Assembly: GCA_037388885.1 (NCBI GenBank)
Contig: JARRJS010000038.1
Span: 1 to 64,000 of the forward strand
Reading direction: 5' to 3'
Length of the DNA: 64,000 nucleotides
Origin: JARRJS01 sp037388885
Lineage (GTDB): Bacteria; Gemmatimonadota; Gemmatimonadetes; Longimicrobiales; RSA9
A program made the position numbers and the translations under genes. The notes under the pieces were generated by a model that ran no database searches, was not told the DNA's origin, and saw only the letters and a list, made by a program, of their open reading frames with translations. Shown in pieces: positions 52,207-61,044 of the stretch. Position 1 is the first letter of the stretch. Every line of letters begins with the position of its first letter.

Positions 52207-52557
52207 ATGACTGTGATTCAACAATTCCTGCCACCGGCTCTTCCGCCCGAGCTACCGCAACGGTTCCGGGCGACCGTTCACGGGACCGTCTTCGCGGACC
52301 GGGCGGACCACCTCGAACGTCTCCAACCCGGCGACGAGCTTCTTCTGGTGCCGGACCCGCCGCTGGATGCCGATCCCGGCGTCTGGGTGCATCTGCCGGA
52401 CGGCGACCTGCTGGGCCATCTGCCCCCGGAGATCGAGACGTGGCTCGCGCCATGGTTGCTACGGGGAGGCCGGGTCGTTGCCCGCGCGGTACGGGTGTCC
52501 GGGGACGATGTGCCGAGCTGGCGCCGGCTGCTGATCGAGGTGGACTGTGTGGTCTGA
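52207..52557 (+). CDS. HIRAN-like domain protein
   Basis: 116 residues. Pattern VHGTVFADRADHLERLQPGDELLLVPDPPLDADPGVWVHLPDGDLLGHLPPEIETWLAPWLLRGG fits the HIRAN fold (GxxLxLvrEPxNxxDxxAVxV...GylP). HIRAN domains recognise DNA ends or stalled forks when attached to helicases; here alone. ATG 52207 has a short AT-rich leader (TTTGTAA) and lies 88 bases from the divergent desulfurase. Function not known. Confidence 0.7.
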   Translation: MTVIQQFLPPALPPELPQRFRATVHGTVFADRADHLERLQPGDELLLVPDPPLDADPGVWVHLPDGDLLGHLPPEIETWLAPWLLRGGRVVARAVRVSGDDVPSWRRLLIEVDCVV

Positions 52558-52577
52558 CGCTGTTCAGGCTCCCGACG

Positions 52578-53294
52578 TCAGAACGTAGCGACCGCCATAT
52601 CCACCACATCGTCGACACGCACAGTCTCCCGGGTCCAGAACGGCTCGCCGTAGGGTCGCCGGATCAGGGAGCCGTAATGCGCGCACTGTGCCAGGATCTG
52701 GTCGCGCAGGGGCCGCTCGCCTCCGAAGACCTCGCCCGCCCACGTCTTGCCTTCGAACTGCGAGTGGAAGGCGAAGATCGCCTCCAGCTTGCGGTCGACC
52801 TGGTCCGTGATGTCCACGACGAAGCGTGGCTGGCCCGCGTCTTCACGAAACGACGCAGCGTAGAGCACCTTGTGCGGCCGGTGCGGGTCACCGGGGATGT
52901 CGGCGTTTCGCAGGCCCGCCAGGAAACAGGCGTCGTACCCCAGCTCACTGGCCACGCGGTGGTCCGGGTGGCGTCCCTTCGGCCAGTGGAGGATCACGGT
53001 ACGAGGTGCGAGCTCCCGCACCGCCGCCGCCACCGCTGCGCGCGTCGCGGGCGTGTTCTGGAGGGCGCCATCCGGCAGGCTGACGTTGCGACGCACGGAC
53101 AGACCCAGGATGTCCGCCGCCTGCGCCGCTTCTCCGGCACGCAGCTCGGCCGAACCGCGCGTGCCCGTTTCCCCGCCTGTCAGGTCCAGCACGCCCGTGC
53201 GATAGCCCTGGTCATTCGCCCGGATGAGTGTGCCGCCGCACAGTAGCTCGGCGTCGTCCGGGTGCGCGACGATGGCCAGCAGATCAACGCTCAT
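52578..53294 (-). CDS. bshB1: Bacillithiol biosynthesis deacetylase BshB1
   Basis: LmbE/PIG-L-like zinc deacetylase that removes acetyl from GlcNAc-malate in bacillithiol synthesis. 238 residues from ATG 53294. AHPDDAELLCGG (His11, Asp13, Asp14), DLTGGETGTRGSAE and RHPDHR are diagnostic for BshB1. The open frame is much longer upstream but meaningless there. It is the last gene of the export operon, coupled by an ATGA overlap to the second permease. Confidence 0.9.
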   Translation of the reverse strand: MSVDLLAIVAHPDDAELLCGGTLIRANDQGYRTGVLDLTGGETGTRGSAELRAGEAAQAADILGLSVRRNVSLPDGALQNTPATRAAVAAAVRELAPRTVILHWPKGRHPDHRVASELGYDACFLAGLRNADIPGDPHRPHKVLYAASFREDAGQPRFVVDITDQVDRKLEAIFAFHSQFEGKTWAGEVFGGERPLRDQILAQCAHYGSLIRRPYGEPFWTRETVRVDDVVDMAVATF

Positions 53295-54526
53295 TCGTAG
53301 CGGAGTGCTTCGACGGGGTCCATGCGCGAGGCGCGCCATGCGGGCACCATGCCGAATGCGACGCCGGCGACCACGGCCATGAGAAGGGCCAGCAGAACCG
53401 CCCACAGCGGCACCGACGCCGGGATGGGCGTCAGGGTCTGGATCAGGAAGGCCAGACCTCCACCGAGCACCATGCCAAGCGCGCCGCCGGCGAGGGTGAG
53501 GGTGGTCGCTTCGAAGAGGAACTGCCACAGCACTTCGCGGCGCGTAGCGCCAATGGCTTTGCGGACGCCGATCTCGCGCGTCCGCTCCGTGACGGAGATC
53601 ATCATGATGGCGATGACGCCCACGCCGCCCACCAGCAGCGCGACGGCGGAAAGCCCGATCATCACGGCGAAGAACAGCGTCGTGATCCGATTGAACATGT
53701 CGAGCAGCGCCTGCTGCCGGATCACGGCGAAGTTGTTGGCCTGGGCCGGTCGAAGGCCGCGCATGGTACGCATGGCCGTGATGACCTCGTCCATGGCTTC
53801 GTTTTGCGTGGCGTCCGGCGCCGTCACCACGAGCGCACCCAGCATCCCGTCCCATGCCCCGAGCGACTTCAGGGCCGTGGTATAGGGGACGACGGCAAAG
53901 TTGTTCGCTGCCTCGCCGAAGATGTTCGCCTCCCGATCGAAGATGCCGATCACCTGGAACGGCAGGCCCCGGATCCGCACCAGGCGATTCAGCGGATCGA
54001 GCGACCCGTAGAGCTTGTCCGCCAGCGGCTTCGACAGGACGACCACCTGACGCGAGGATTTCACGTCCGACGGCAGGAAGTTGTGGCCGGCGCTGAACTT
54101 GCCCATGGTGAACTCGTCCCACCCCGCACTGTTCCCGGAGATGTGGATGCCGCTCACCGGTGCACCTATGGCCTGCATTTCTGCGTTCATGTCCAGGCTG
54201 GCAATAACCTGGCGTACCGCCGGCTGCGAGCGCAGGTGCTCGATCTCGTCCACCGTCACCTTGGGATTGTTCCCCCACGGCGGGCCGTGCTCGTTGGTGA
54301 CGCGGACTTCGGACACGTCGTAGCGCATCAGCATGAAGTTCTTGGGGCCGGCCGCCTCGATGCCCGACAGCGCCTCCGACCGGATGCCCGTCACCATGGC
54401 GCTCATGGCCATCACGGTCGCCACGCCGATCACCACGCCGAGAATGGTCAGGATGGAGCGGAACTTGTTCGCCCGCAATTGATCCAGCGCCAGCAGAATC
54501 CCTTCGCCCAGGTTCTCGATGCGCAT
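53291..54526 (-). CDS. MacB-type ABC transporter permease (second copy)
   Basis: 411 residues with the FtsX/MacB layout: helix 1 near residues 20-45, a large periplasmic domain (about 60-280), and three C-terminal helices. Motif TERTREIGVRKAIGATRREVLWQFL and final RASRMDPVEALRYE. It is a paralogue of the adjacent 54530-55771 permease, and the pair would form a heterodimeric export core. Start 3 bases after the previous stop. Confidence 0.93.
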   Translation of the reverse strand: MRIENLGEGILLALDQLRANKFRSILTILGVVIGVATVMAMSAMVTGIRSEALSGIEAAGPKNFMLMRYDVSEVRVTNEHGPPWGNNPKVTVDEIEHLRSQPAVRQVIASLDMNAEMQAIGAPVSGIHISGNSAGWDEFTMGKFSAGHNFLPSDVKSSRQVVVLSKPLADKLYGSLDPLNRLVRIRGLPFQVIGIFDREANIFGEAANNFAVVPYTTALKSLGAWDGMLGALVVTAPDATQNEAMDEVITAMRTMRGLRPAQANNFAVIRQQALLDMFNRITTLFFAVMIGLSAVALLVGGVGVIAIMMISVTERTREIGVRKAIGATRREVLWQFLFEATTLTLAGGALGMVLGGGLAFLIQTLTPIPASVPLWAVLLALLMAVVAGVAFGMVPAWRASRMDPVEALRYE

Positions 54527-54529
54527 GCG

Positions 54530-55771
54530 CTACTCCGCCCGCAGGGCCACGACGGGATCCAGGCGCGCCGCCCGGGAGGCGGGGTAGAGGCCCGCCAGCA
54601 CGCCGACGCCCAGCCCCATCGCCGTCGCCAGAATGATGGACCACGGTGCAACCGAAGCTGGCAGCGGCGAGACCGCTGCGATGACCTTCGCCATGCCGAG
54701 GCCCAGGCTGATCCCGACCAACGCACCGAACCCGGAGAGCGCGCTCGATTCCACGAGCACCTGCATCAGGATGTCACGGCGCCTCGCCCCGACGGCCTTC
54801 CGCATGCCGATCTCCCGCGTCCGTTCCACGACCGACATGAGCATGATGTTCATGATCACCATGCCGCCGACGACCAGGGCGATACCCACCAGCCCCGGGA
54901 ACGCGATGAACAGGATATTGCTGATCTTCTTCCAGAAGGCCATCGACTCGTCCTTGGTCTCCACCACGAAGTCGTTGGCATGGGTGGGTCGCAGTCGGTG
55001 GCGCACCCGCATGATGGCCTCGACCTGGTAGCGAGCGGTTTCCAGGGTCGTCGCGTCCCAGGTGCGGATCAAGATCTGGTCCACGATGCCGTGCGGATTC
55101 GTCATTCGGGCCAGGGGCGACCGGGCCGGTGCAATGGCACGATTATCGAGGGAAAAGCCGAAGATGGAGCCCTGGGGCTTGAGCACGCCGATAACGGTGA
55201 AGGGGAAGCTGTTGATCCGGACCGTGCGACCGATGGGGTCCAGCGATCCGAACAGCTTGTTGGCGGTTTCCGAGCCCAGCACGACGACCGGCAATCCGGC
55301 CTCATCCTCCAGCGGGCCGAAGAGGCGGCCCCGGGAGACGTCGTATTCGCGAATCCGGAAGTAGTCCGCGGAGGCGGCGGTGAGCAGGACGTTCTCCACC
55401 TCCACGCCGCGCTCCGACTTGACCTGGCCCATGCTCTCGCTTTCCACGGCGACCAGGCCACCTACACGCAGCTGGTTCCGGATAGCGTCCGCGTCCGCCA
55501 GCTTCAAGCGGGGCCGACGTCGCCACGCTCGCCATTGCTCGCGGCTGGTGTTGATCTGGACCGAGGGGGTGCGGCGTACCGTGAGGGTGTTCAGCCCGTA
55601 AATCTTCCGGGCGAAGTCCACTTCCATGTAGTGGTTCATTCCCTGCACGATGGTGATGACTGCGATGAGGAACATCACGCCGATCACCACGCCGATCACG
55701 CCGAAGAAGCTCTTCAGCTTCTGGGCGCGAATCTGCTGGAATGCCAGTCGGATTGCCTCGCGGGGGCTCAT
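54530..55771 (-). CDS. MacB-type ABC transporter permease (first copy)
   Basis: 413 residues, same layout: N-terminal helix with GVIGVVIGVMFLIAVITIV, periplasmic domain, VERTREIGMRKAVGARRRDILMQVL and SRAARLDPVVALRAE at the end. It has the MacB_PCD-type extracytoplasmic domain. Two different permeases instead of one MacB suggest a heterodimer. Start 1 base after the ATPase gene's stop. Confidence 0.93.
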   Translation of the reverse strand: MSPREAIRLAFQQIRAQKLKSFFGVIGVVIGVMFLIAVITIVQGMNHYMEVDFARKIYGLNTLTVRRTPSVQINTSREQWRAWRRRPRLKLADADAIRNQLRVGGLVAVESESMGQVKSERGVEVENVLLTAASADYFRIREYDVSRGRLFGPLEDEAGLPVVVLGSETANKLFGSLDPIGRTVRINSFPFTVIGVLKPQGSIFGFSLDNRAIAPARSPLARMTNPHGIVDQILIRTWDATTLETARYQVEAIMRVRHRLRPTHANDFVVETKDESMAFWKKISNILFIAFPGLVGIALVVGGMVIMNIMLMSVVERTREIGMRKAVGARRRDILMQVLVESSALSGFGALVGISLGLGMAKVIAAVSPLPASVAPWSIILATAMGLGVGVLAGLYPASRAARLDPVVALRAE

Positions 55772-55772
55772 C

Positions 55773-56480
55773 TTACACCAGAACGTTCCGCTGTCCGTTC
55801 ACTCTGTCGCTCTCGATTGCACCGTCGCGCAGCAGGATCGTGCGCCGCGCCTTCTGCGCGATTTCGTGCTCGTGCGTTACCAACACAATGGTCTGCCCCG
55901 ATTCGTACAACTCTCCGAACAGCTGCATGATTTCCACGCCGGTCTGCGTGTCCAGGTTCCCCGTCGGCTCGTCGGCGAGGAGGATCGCCGGGCCGTTGAC
56001 CAGCGCTCGGGCGATGGCCACGCGCTGACGCTGTCCGCCGGACAGCTCGGCCGGTCGGTGCGTCATGCGGTCGGCCAACCCCACGCGCTCCAGCACGTGC
56101 TCCGCACGCTCGCGTCGCTCCTTGCGCGACTGTCCGCCGTAAATGAGCGGTAGCTCGACGTTGTGCAGCGCCGTCGCCCGCGGCAGCAGGTTGAAGGTCT
56201 GGAAAACGAAGCCGATCTCGCGGTTCCGGATCTGGGCCAGCTGGTCGTCCGTGAGCTGCGAGACGGCCGTGCCGTTCAGCCAGTATTCGCCTTCGGATGC
56301 CGTGTCCAGGCAGCCGATCAGGTTCATGAGCGTCGACTTGCCCGAGCCGGACGGACCCATGATCGCGAGGTATTCGTTGCGCTGGACCTCGAGGTCGATG
56401 CCGCGCAGGGCGTGCACCGTCTCGGCGCCCAGAACGTAGTTTTTCTTCAGACCCTGGGTCCGGATCACCATCTCGTTCAT
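55773..56480 (-). CDS. ABC transporter ATP-binding protein (LolD/MacB type)
   Basis: 235 residues. Walker A GPSGSGKST (42-50), Q loop FQTFNLLPRATALHNVELPL, signature LSGGQRQR, Walker B ILLADEPTGNLD, H-loop VTHEHEIAQ. Cytoplasmic engine of the operon. The end carries ESDRVNGQRNVLV. Coupled on both sides. Confidence 0.96.
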   Translation of the reverse strand: MNEMVIRTQGLKKNYVLGAETVHALRGIDLEVQRNEYLAIMGPSGSGKSTLMNLIGCLDTASEGEYWLNGTAVSQLTDDQLAQIRNREIGFVFQTFNLLPRATALHNVELPLIYGGQSRKERRERAEHVLERVGLADRMTHRPAELSGGQRQRVAIARALVNGPAILLADEPTGNLDTQTGVEIMQLFGELYESGQTIVLVTHEHEIAQKARRTILLRDGAIESDRVNGQRNVLV

Positions 56481-56484
56481 TCGC

Positions 56485-57771
56485 TCACCCTTCCCCTGCA
56501 GGGGCCCCCGCCTGACCCGTGATACGGATCGCCTTGCCGTTCGTGAGGCTGCGGATGGCCTCGTACGGACCTGCCACGACGGTATCGCCTTCGGCCAGAC
56601 CGTCCAGCACTTCGAAGTGTTCCTGCCCCGTGATGCCCACCTTCACCGGGACGAACGTCGCTTTGCCATCCCGTACCAGGAAGACGCCTTCCACGTCCTG
56701 ATTGTTCGCGTCCAGATCAGCTGCAGCCGCCTGCGCCTCCGGCGTTTCCTGCGGCAGGGGTTCCACGTCCTTCTTCTCCCGCACCGTCAGCGCGATGATG
56801 GGGATGGACAGCGCATTCGGTCGAACCGCCGTGACGATCTCCGCCGTGGCCGACAGGTCCGGTCGTAGGATGGGTGGCGGGCTGTCCAACGTGAGCACCA
56901 CCTCGAAGTCCACTGCCGAGGACTGGTTGCTCAACGCATTGCGATCCTCGGGCGCCACCACGGAACTGTGGGCAATCTCCGTAACGTGACCGACAAATTC
57001 CCGCTTCGGGAAGGCGTCGATGAGGATCTTCGCGCTGTCGCCCAGCGCGATGGACGGCACGTCCGTCTCGTCTACCCGCACCACCGTTTCCATGTTGTTC
57101 ATATCGCTGATGGTCAACAGCAGGCTGCGGGGGTTGGCCATCGTGCCGATGACCGCCGTCTCTCCTTCCTCCACGTTCAACCGCGTGATCACCCCGTCGA
57201 TGGGCGCCCGGATCACCGTTTTGCCGAGCTGGTCCTGGGCCTGCCGCAGCGCCGCGACAGACTGTTCGACCCCGTACTGCGCCGCCTCTTCCAGCGCCGC
57301 CTGTACACGGGCCTGCGTCTGCGCGTCCTCCAGCGCCTGCGGGCTCACCAGCGTCGAGTCCCGCTGGCGCATCTGCTGCGCCCGCGCGAGTGCCTGGTCC
57401 GCCTGCAGCTTCGAGGCCCGGGTCTGCGCCTCGCGCGCCCGCGCCGCGCTCACTGCCGCTTTCGCCTGCGCCACCGCCGCTTCGTATTGCGACGGGTCGA
57501 TCCGCAGCAGTACGGCACCCCGCTTTACGACGTCGCCTTCCTTCACCCGCAGGGCCGTCACGCGGCCCATGATATCCGACTGCACGTCCACCGCGCGATG
57601 CGGGCGCACCCAGCCGCTGGCCCGGACCATCGCCACCAGGTCGCGGCGCGTCACCGGTTCCACCCGCACGGCGACCTCCGAGCCCGACCCGCTCTTCACC
57701 GCCGCGACAATGATCGTGCCCAGCACGACGACAGCCAGCAGCAGCAGCACGACCTTCCGTCTCTTGCTCAT
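56485..57771 (-). CDS. Periplasmic adaptor (membrane fusion) subunit
   Basis: 428 residues. One N-terminal membrane helix (about 8-26), a lipoyl/biotin half (DVQSDIMGRVTALRVKEGDVV), a long coiled-coil hairpin rich in Ala and Gln, and a barrel with VIRAPIDGVITRLNVEEGE. It bridges the inner-membrane permeases to TolC. Start overlaps the TolC gene by 4 bases. It resembles MacA-type adaptors rather than RND ones, because the partner here is an ABC engine. Confidence 0.93.
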   Translation of the reverse strand: MSKRRKVVLLLLAVVVLGTIIVAAVKSGSGSEVAVRVEPVTRRDLVAMVRASGWVRPHRAVDVQSDIMGRVTALRVKEGDVVKRGAVLLRIDPSQYEAAVAQAKAAVSAARAREAQTRASKLQADQALARAQQMRQRDSTLVSPQALEDAQTQARVQAALEEAAQYGVEQSVAALRQAQDQLGKTVIRAPIDGVITRLNVEEGETAVIGTMANPRSLLLTISDMNNMETVVRVDETDVPSIALGDSAKILIDAFPKREFVGHVTEIAHSSVVAPEDRNALSNQSSAVDFEVVLTLDSPPPILRPDLSATAEIVTAVRPNALSIPIIALTVREKKDVEPLPQETPEAQAAAADLDANNQDVEGVFLVRDGKATFVPVKVGITGQEHFEVLDGLAEGDTVVAGPYEAIRSLTNGKAIRITGQAGAPAGEG

Positions 57772-59291
57772 CGTGAGCTCCCCTCATCCCGCAGTGGCTT
57801 GCCGACGGCTGAATCGAGCGCCGAAAGCGCATCCTGATACGCATAGACCGCCAGCAGGTATGACTGGTCCGCCTGCGCCTTCAGCGTTTCCGCTTGCATG
57901 AGATCCACGAACGAACTGGATCCCACCCGGTACTGCTCCCGCGCCAGTTGAAGCTGTTTGTCGGCCACATCGCTGTTCTTCTTCTCCATGCCGACCGCCC
58001 GGTACGCCGCTTGGAGGGTCAAGTACGCCGATTGGACCTGCGTCTTCAGCTGGAGCTGTTCCGCGTGCAGCCGGTACTGGGCATCCTCTCGGGCAACACG
58101 CGCCGCCTCGACCTGCCGCTGGCGCGACAGGCCCTGGAAGATGGGCAGCGAAATCTGCAGCTGAGCGGAGAACGGCTGATGCTCGAATTTGAACGGCCAC
58201 ACCCTGTTGGCATCCAGGATCTGCTGCTCGTCCGCCTGCGTCAGCACGTAGTTACTGCAGTCGGTGGGCAGGCCCGGTGGGGGCGTGGTGAACAGCGACG
58301 CGATCTGAAGTGAGAGCTCGCAGGTCTGCCGGGCGCTCTGCACCTGCGACCGGGCCTGGTTGATCAGGTACTGCGGGTCGCCCACCTGGCGCGTGAACCC
58401 GGACCAGCCGGCCGACAGCGACAGGCTCGGGTAGTACGCCATCTTGGCCATGCGCACCCCCGCTTTCGCCGCATCGGCCGTGGCTTCCGCCGCGTGAAGC
58501 TGCGGATGATTCGCCAGCGCCATCTGGACCAGGCTGTCCGTGCTCCACGTCGGCTCGAATACCGGGAACTCCGTCGTCAGCTTCACGTCCGTGTTCAGCT
58601 CCACGCCGATCTGCTGCATCAGATTCAGCTTCTCGCCCTTCAGCTGTGTCTCTGCCTGCAACAGGTTCACTTCCGCCCGCCCACGCTGCACTTCCGCCTG
58701 CTGCGCTTCCAACTCGATCGCCGAGCCCACTTCCACCCGCGCCTGCGCGAGCTTCATGTTCTCTTCCGCGCTCTGCAGCTCCTGCTGCGCCAGCTCCACC
58801 GCGTCACGCGCCCGCAACACCGCCAGGTACTGCCCTTTCACCGCCGTCTCCAGCGACAATGCCGCGGCCTGGACGTTCGCTTCCGTTGCCCGACGATCCG
58901 CCTTCTTCTGACCCACATTGAAAAAGGTCGCGCCCGACAACCGGTAGCCCAGGCCGATGGAATAGTTGGAGAAGTAGTACGACGGGCTGCGCGCCATGCC
59001 GATGTCGGCGCCCGTCAGGCTCCCGTACAACGCCGGACCCGATGCCTGGTACTGCAGTCCCCCGTTCAATGATGCCGACGGTAGCAGGGCACCGTACGCC
59101 GCCCTCACCGCCCAGTCCGCGTCGCCCTCGTTGTTCAGTTGCGCCAGGTAATCCGGATTGTTCTTCCGGGCAAGCGACACCGCCTCCTCCAACGACAATG
59201 TCGCCGGTTGCTGCGCACGCACAGCCCCCGCCGACGTCAGCAGTAGAAGCGTCACCCCCGCCGTCAACACACCGACATATCTGCTATACAC
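57768..59291 (-). CDS. TolC-family outer membrane efflux protein
   Basis: 507 residues from GTG 59291 (AGAGAGG 7 bases upstream). Signal peptide ends AGAVRAQQ. Two OEP repeats: LSLEEAVSLARKNNPDYL and ANHPQLHAAEATADAAKAGVRMAKMAYYPSLSLSAGWS, with long coiled coils. It starts the operon tolC-adaptor-ATPase-two permeases-bshB1. A longer open frame upstream is rejected because it precedes the signal peptide. Confidence 0.93.
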   Translation of the reverse strand: MYSRYVGVLTAGVTLLLLTSAGAVRAQQPATLSLEEAVSLARKNNPDYLAQLNNEGDADWAVRAAYGALLPSASLNGGLQYQASGPALYGSLTGADIGMARSPSYYFSNYSIGLGYRLSGATFFNVGQKKADRRATEANVQAAALSLETAVKGQYLAVLRARDAVELAQQELQSAEENMKLAQARVEVGSAIELEAQQAEVQRGRAEVNLLQAETQLKGEKLNLMQQIGVELNTDVKLTTEFPVFEPTWSTDSLVQMALANHPQLHAAEATADAAKAGVRMAKMAYYPSLSLSAGWSGFTRQVGDPQYLINQARSQVQSARQTCELSLQIASLFTTPPPGLPTDCSNYVLTQADEQQILDANRVWPFKFEHQPFSAQLQISLPIFQGLSRQRQVEAARVAREDAQYRLHAEQLQLKTQVQSAYLTLQAAYRAVGMEKKNSDVADKQLQLAREQYRVGSSSFVDLMQAETLKAQADQSYLLAVYAYQDALSALDSAVGKPLRDEGSSR

Positions 59292-59492
59292 CGCAGTCCT
59301 CTCTTCGCACTGTTCCCGGGTCCGGGGCCGGACAGGCCGCCCGCCGGGCGGCGGGCACTCCACGTCTGCTCGCCCCACCACTCGTGGTCCGTACGCCCCG
59401 CTCGCCACCTGGGTTTCAACCAGGTCCCGCCGGCTCGCCCCATACGTCGTCTCGAAAGACGCACGCCTACAGCGAAACGCTGGCGGCCGGAC

Positions 59493-59530
59493 ATTTAGAC
59501 AACGATCTAATCGTTTGGAGCATCCGTCAA
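59493..59530 (-). promoter_or_regulatory. Promoter with overlapping palindromic operator upstream of the efflux operon
   Basis: On the minus strand a TTGACG -35 (59530-59525) is followed, with a 16-base spacer, by a TTAGAT -10 at 59508-59503 (or TAGATC, 17 bases). The box TTAGA-CAACGA-TCTAA (59493-59508) is an inverted repeat lying over it, the layout expected for a TetR-like repressor site. The efflux GTG is about 200 bases downstream. No TetR gene is seen in the window. Confidence 0.5.
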
Positions 59531-59537
59531 TGGCGGC

Positions 59538-60230
59538 TCAGCCGGGCGGCGCGGCACGTTGCGCGATGAAGCCGCGATCGGGGACGGAGACGCGCAGGAC
59601 ACGGCCCTGATCGTCCGTCCAGAAGTGTTGCTCCCCGGAGCCGGCCGGCCGGAGTGTGTACTCGGTGGCGGCGATGGGACGGTTGTCGATCTGGATGGTG
59701 TCCTGGCCGTCGACCTGGATGCGGGCGGTGGTCTGGCGGCTGCGACTGGGAACGATGAGCGTCAGGTTGGCGGTGGAGCTGGATCCCATCAAGGCGCGCA
59801 GGAAATAGTACTGGTGGGCGATACCGTCGTCGAGCAGGGCGGCGCGGCCCCGGATGAGGTACTCGCGCATCCGTTCGCCTTCGTGAGAAATGAAGCGGAC
59901 AGTGAAGCGATCGCCGTCGGCACGGGCGAGGATGCGCTGTGCGGCGTCCCCCTGGACGACGAACTCGTACCCGGTGGGTCGCGGTGGGTTGCCCTGTAGC
60001 TGGAGGGATGTCCTGATCTCCTGCGCGCCGTTATCGCGCACGATGCGGCTGCTGGCAACGATGCTGGCGCCTGGTTCGCTACCAATGCGCCGGATGGCGA
60101 ACCGTTCGGTGCCGACCCGTTGGCCATTGACCGAGATATCGAAGCTGCCCTGGTCGAGCGTGGTGCTCTGTGCGGAAAGGGCGGCGGGCATCAGGGCGAG
60201 GATCAGCGGGATCCAGGATTTTGCGAGCAT
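59538..60230 (-). CDS. Secreted protein of unknown function
   Basis: 230 residues from ATG 60230 with a GGGAGG site. Signal peptide ends ALSAQ. Residues 30-60 read FDISVNGQRVGTERFAIRR, followed by alternating hydrophobic strands through the whole protein, suggesting a lipocalin-like or beta-sandwich fold. It may resemble DUF3108-type proteins, but I cannot confirm this. Same strand as creatininase-like gene upstream and the efflux operon downstream. Confidence 0.8.
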   Translation of the reverse strand: MLAKSWIPLILALMPAALSAQSTTLDQGSFDISVNGQRVGTERFAIRRIGSEPGASIVASSRIVRDNGAQEIRTSLQLQGNPPRPTGYEFVVQGDAAQRILARADGDRFTVRFISHEGERMREYLIRGRAALLDDGIAHQYYFLRALMGSSSTANLTLIVPSRSRQTTARIQVDGQDTIQIDNRPIAATEYTLRPAGSGEQHFWTDDQGRVLRVSVPDRGFIAQRAAPPG

Positions 60231-60261
60231 GTCACCTCCCTTGGTGCGTAGCATGGGACTA

Positions 60262-60274
60262 CCCCCGGCGGGGG
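60262..60274 (-). terminator. Possible hairpin between creatininase-like and secreted-protein genes
   Basis: CCCCC-GGC-GGGGG forms a short perfect stem on either strand. There is no T-run, so it would be a weak or Rho-dependent site at most. Confidence 0.25.
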
Positions 60275-60295
60275 CCGATGTTCGCAGTTCCGGGG

Positions 60296-61018
60296 TCACA
60301 AGGTGTCTGAATCCCGGTCTTCCGGGCGGAAGAATACGGCCTTTTGGATGGCGGCCAGCATGCGGTCGTAGATGAGGCGACCGGTGTCGGGCGCGGCGCG
60401 GGTAGGCGTGCCGACGGAGCCGGGTCCGCCGTCGATGGGCGGTGTACTTCGTGTGTCGGTGTTTGCCGGGAAGTCCCGAGCGCGGTCCATGTGCACGAGT
60501 GTGGGAAACAGGTGTAGCATGAGAGACGTTTCGGCCTCGCCCGCGTACTCCGGGCCTGCGGTGCTGACGAGGTCGCCGATGTCGACATCCCAGAAATCGA
60601 CGACGCGCACGCGTGCGTAATCGGTAACGAGAGTGGAGAGGGCTTCCAGGTGTGAGCGGTGCCTGTGCCCGGTGATGAGGATAAATTCGCTTACGCCGTG
60701 AGCTTCCCACGAAGCTAGGAGCTCGTTGAGAGCGCGGTGCAGCGTCTTGCGATGGAGGCCCGCGGTGCCGGCGAAGGTGCGGGGCATGGTGTGGTTCACG
60801 CCGAAATGGAACGCGGGAGCGCGGAGGATGTCATGCTCCCGGGACAGGTCGTTGCACATGCGGTCGGCGATGCGAACGTTGGTTCCGAGGGGCAGGTGGG
60901 GTCCGTGCTGCTCGAGAGCGCCGACGGGGATGAGGAGGCGTGGGTCGCGGGCAAGGTGGGCGGCGACATCCACCCAGCTGAGGTCTTCGAGACAGAGAGT
61001 GCTCATGAGTTGGCTCAT
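60296..61018 (-). CDS. Creatininase-family amidohydrolase, altered metal site
   Basis: 240 residues. Family features: VGALEQHGPHLPLGTN (Glu36, His38, and Asn47 in place of the usual Asp), then GHRHRS at 117-122 in place of GHGGN, and AGEAETSLML with Glu161/163. Creatininase relatives include formamide hydrolases of riboflavin, F420 and mycofactocin routes. Substitutions at the metal site suggest altered or lost catalysis. Divergent from the large membrane sensor with 26 bases between. Confidence 0.82.
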   Translation of the reverse strand: MSQLMSTLCLEDLSWVDVAAHLARDPRLLIPVGALEQHGPHLPLGTNVRIADRMCNDLSREHDILRAPAFHFGVNHTMPRTFAGTAGLHRKTLHRALNELLASWEAHGVSEFILITGHRHRSHLEALSTLVTDYARVRVVDFWDVDIGDLVSTAGPEYAGEAETSLMLHLFPTLVHMDRARDFPANTDTRSTPPIDGGPGSVGTPTRAAPDTGRLIYDRMLAAIQKAVFFRPEDRDSDTL

Positions 61019-61044
61019 GGTTCATCCCACGACGAGGACGTGCG

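Noticed and set aside
53228..55930. A 900-codon plus-strand open frame across the permease genes.
   Set aside because: Complementary shadow of two well-supported MacB-like permeases; the composition (His, Asp, Arg, Gln) is that of an antisense frame.
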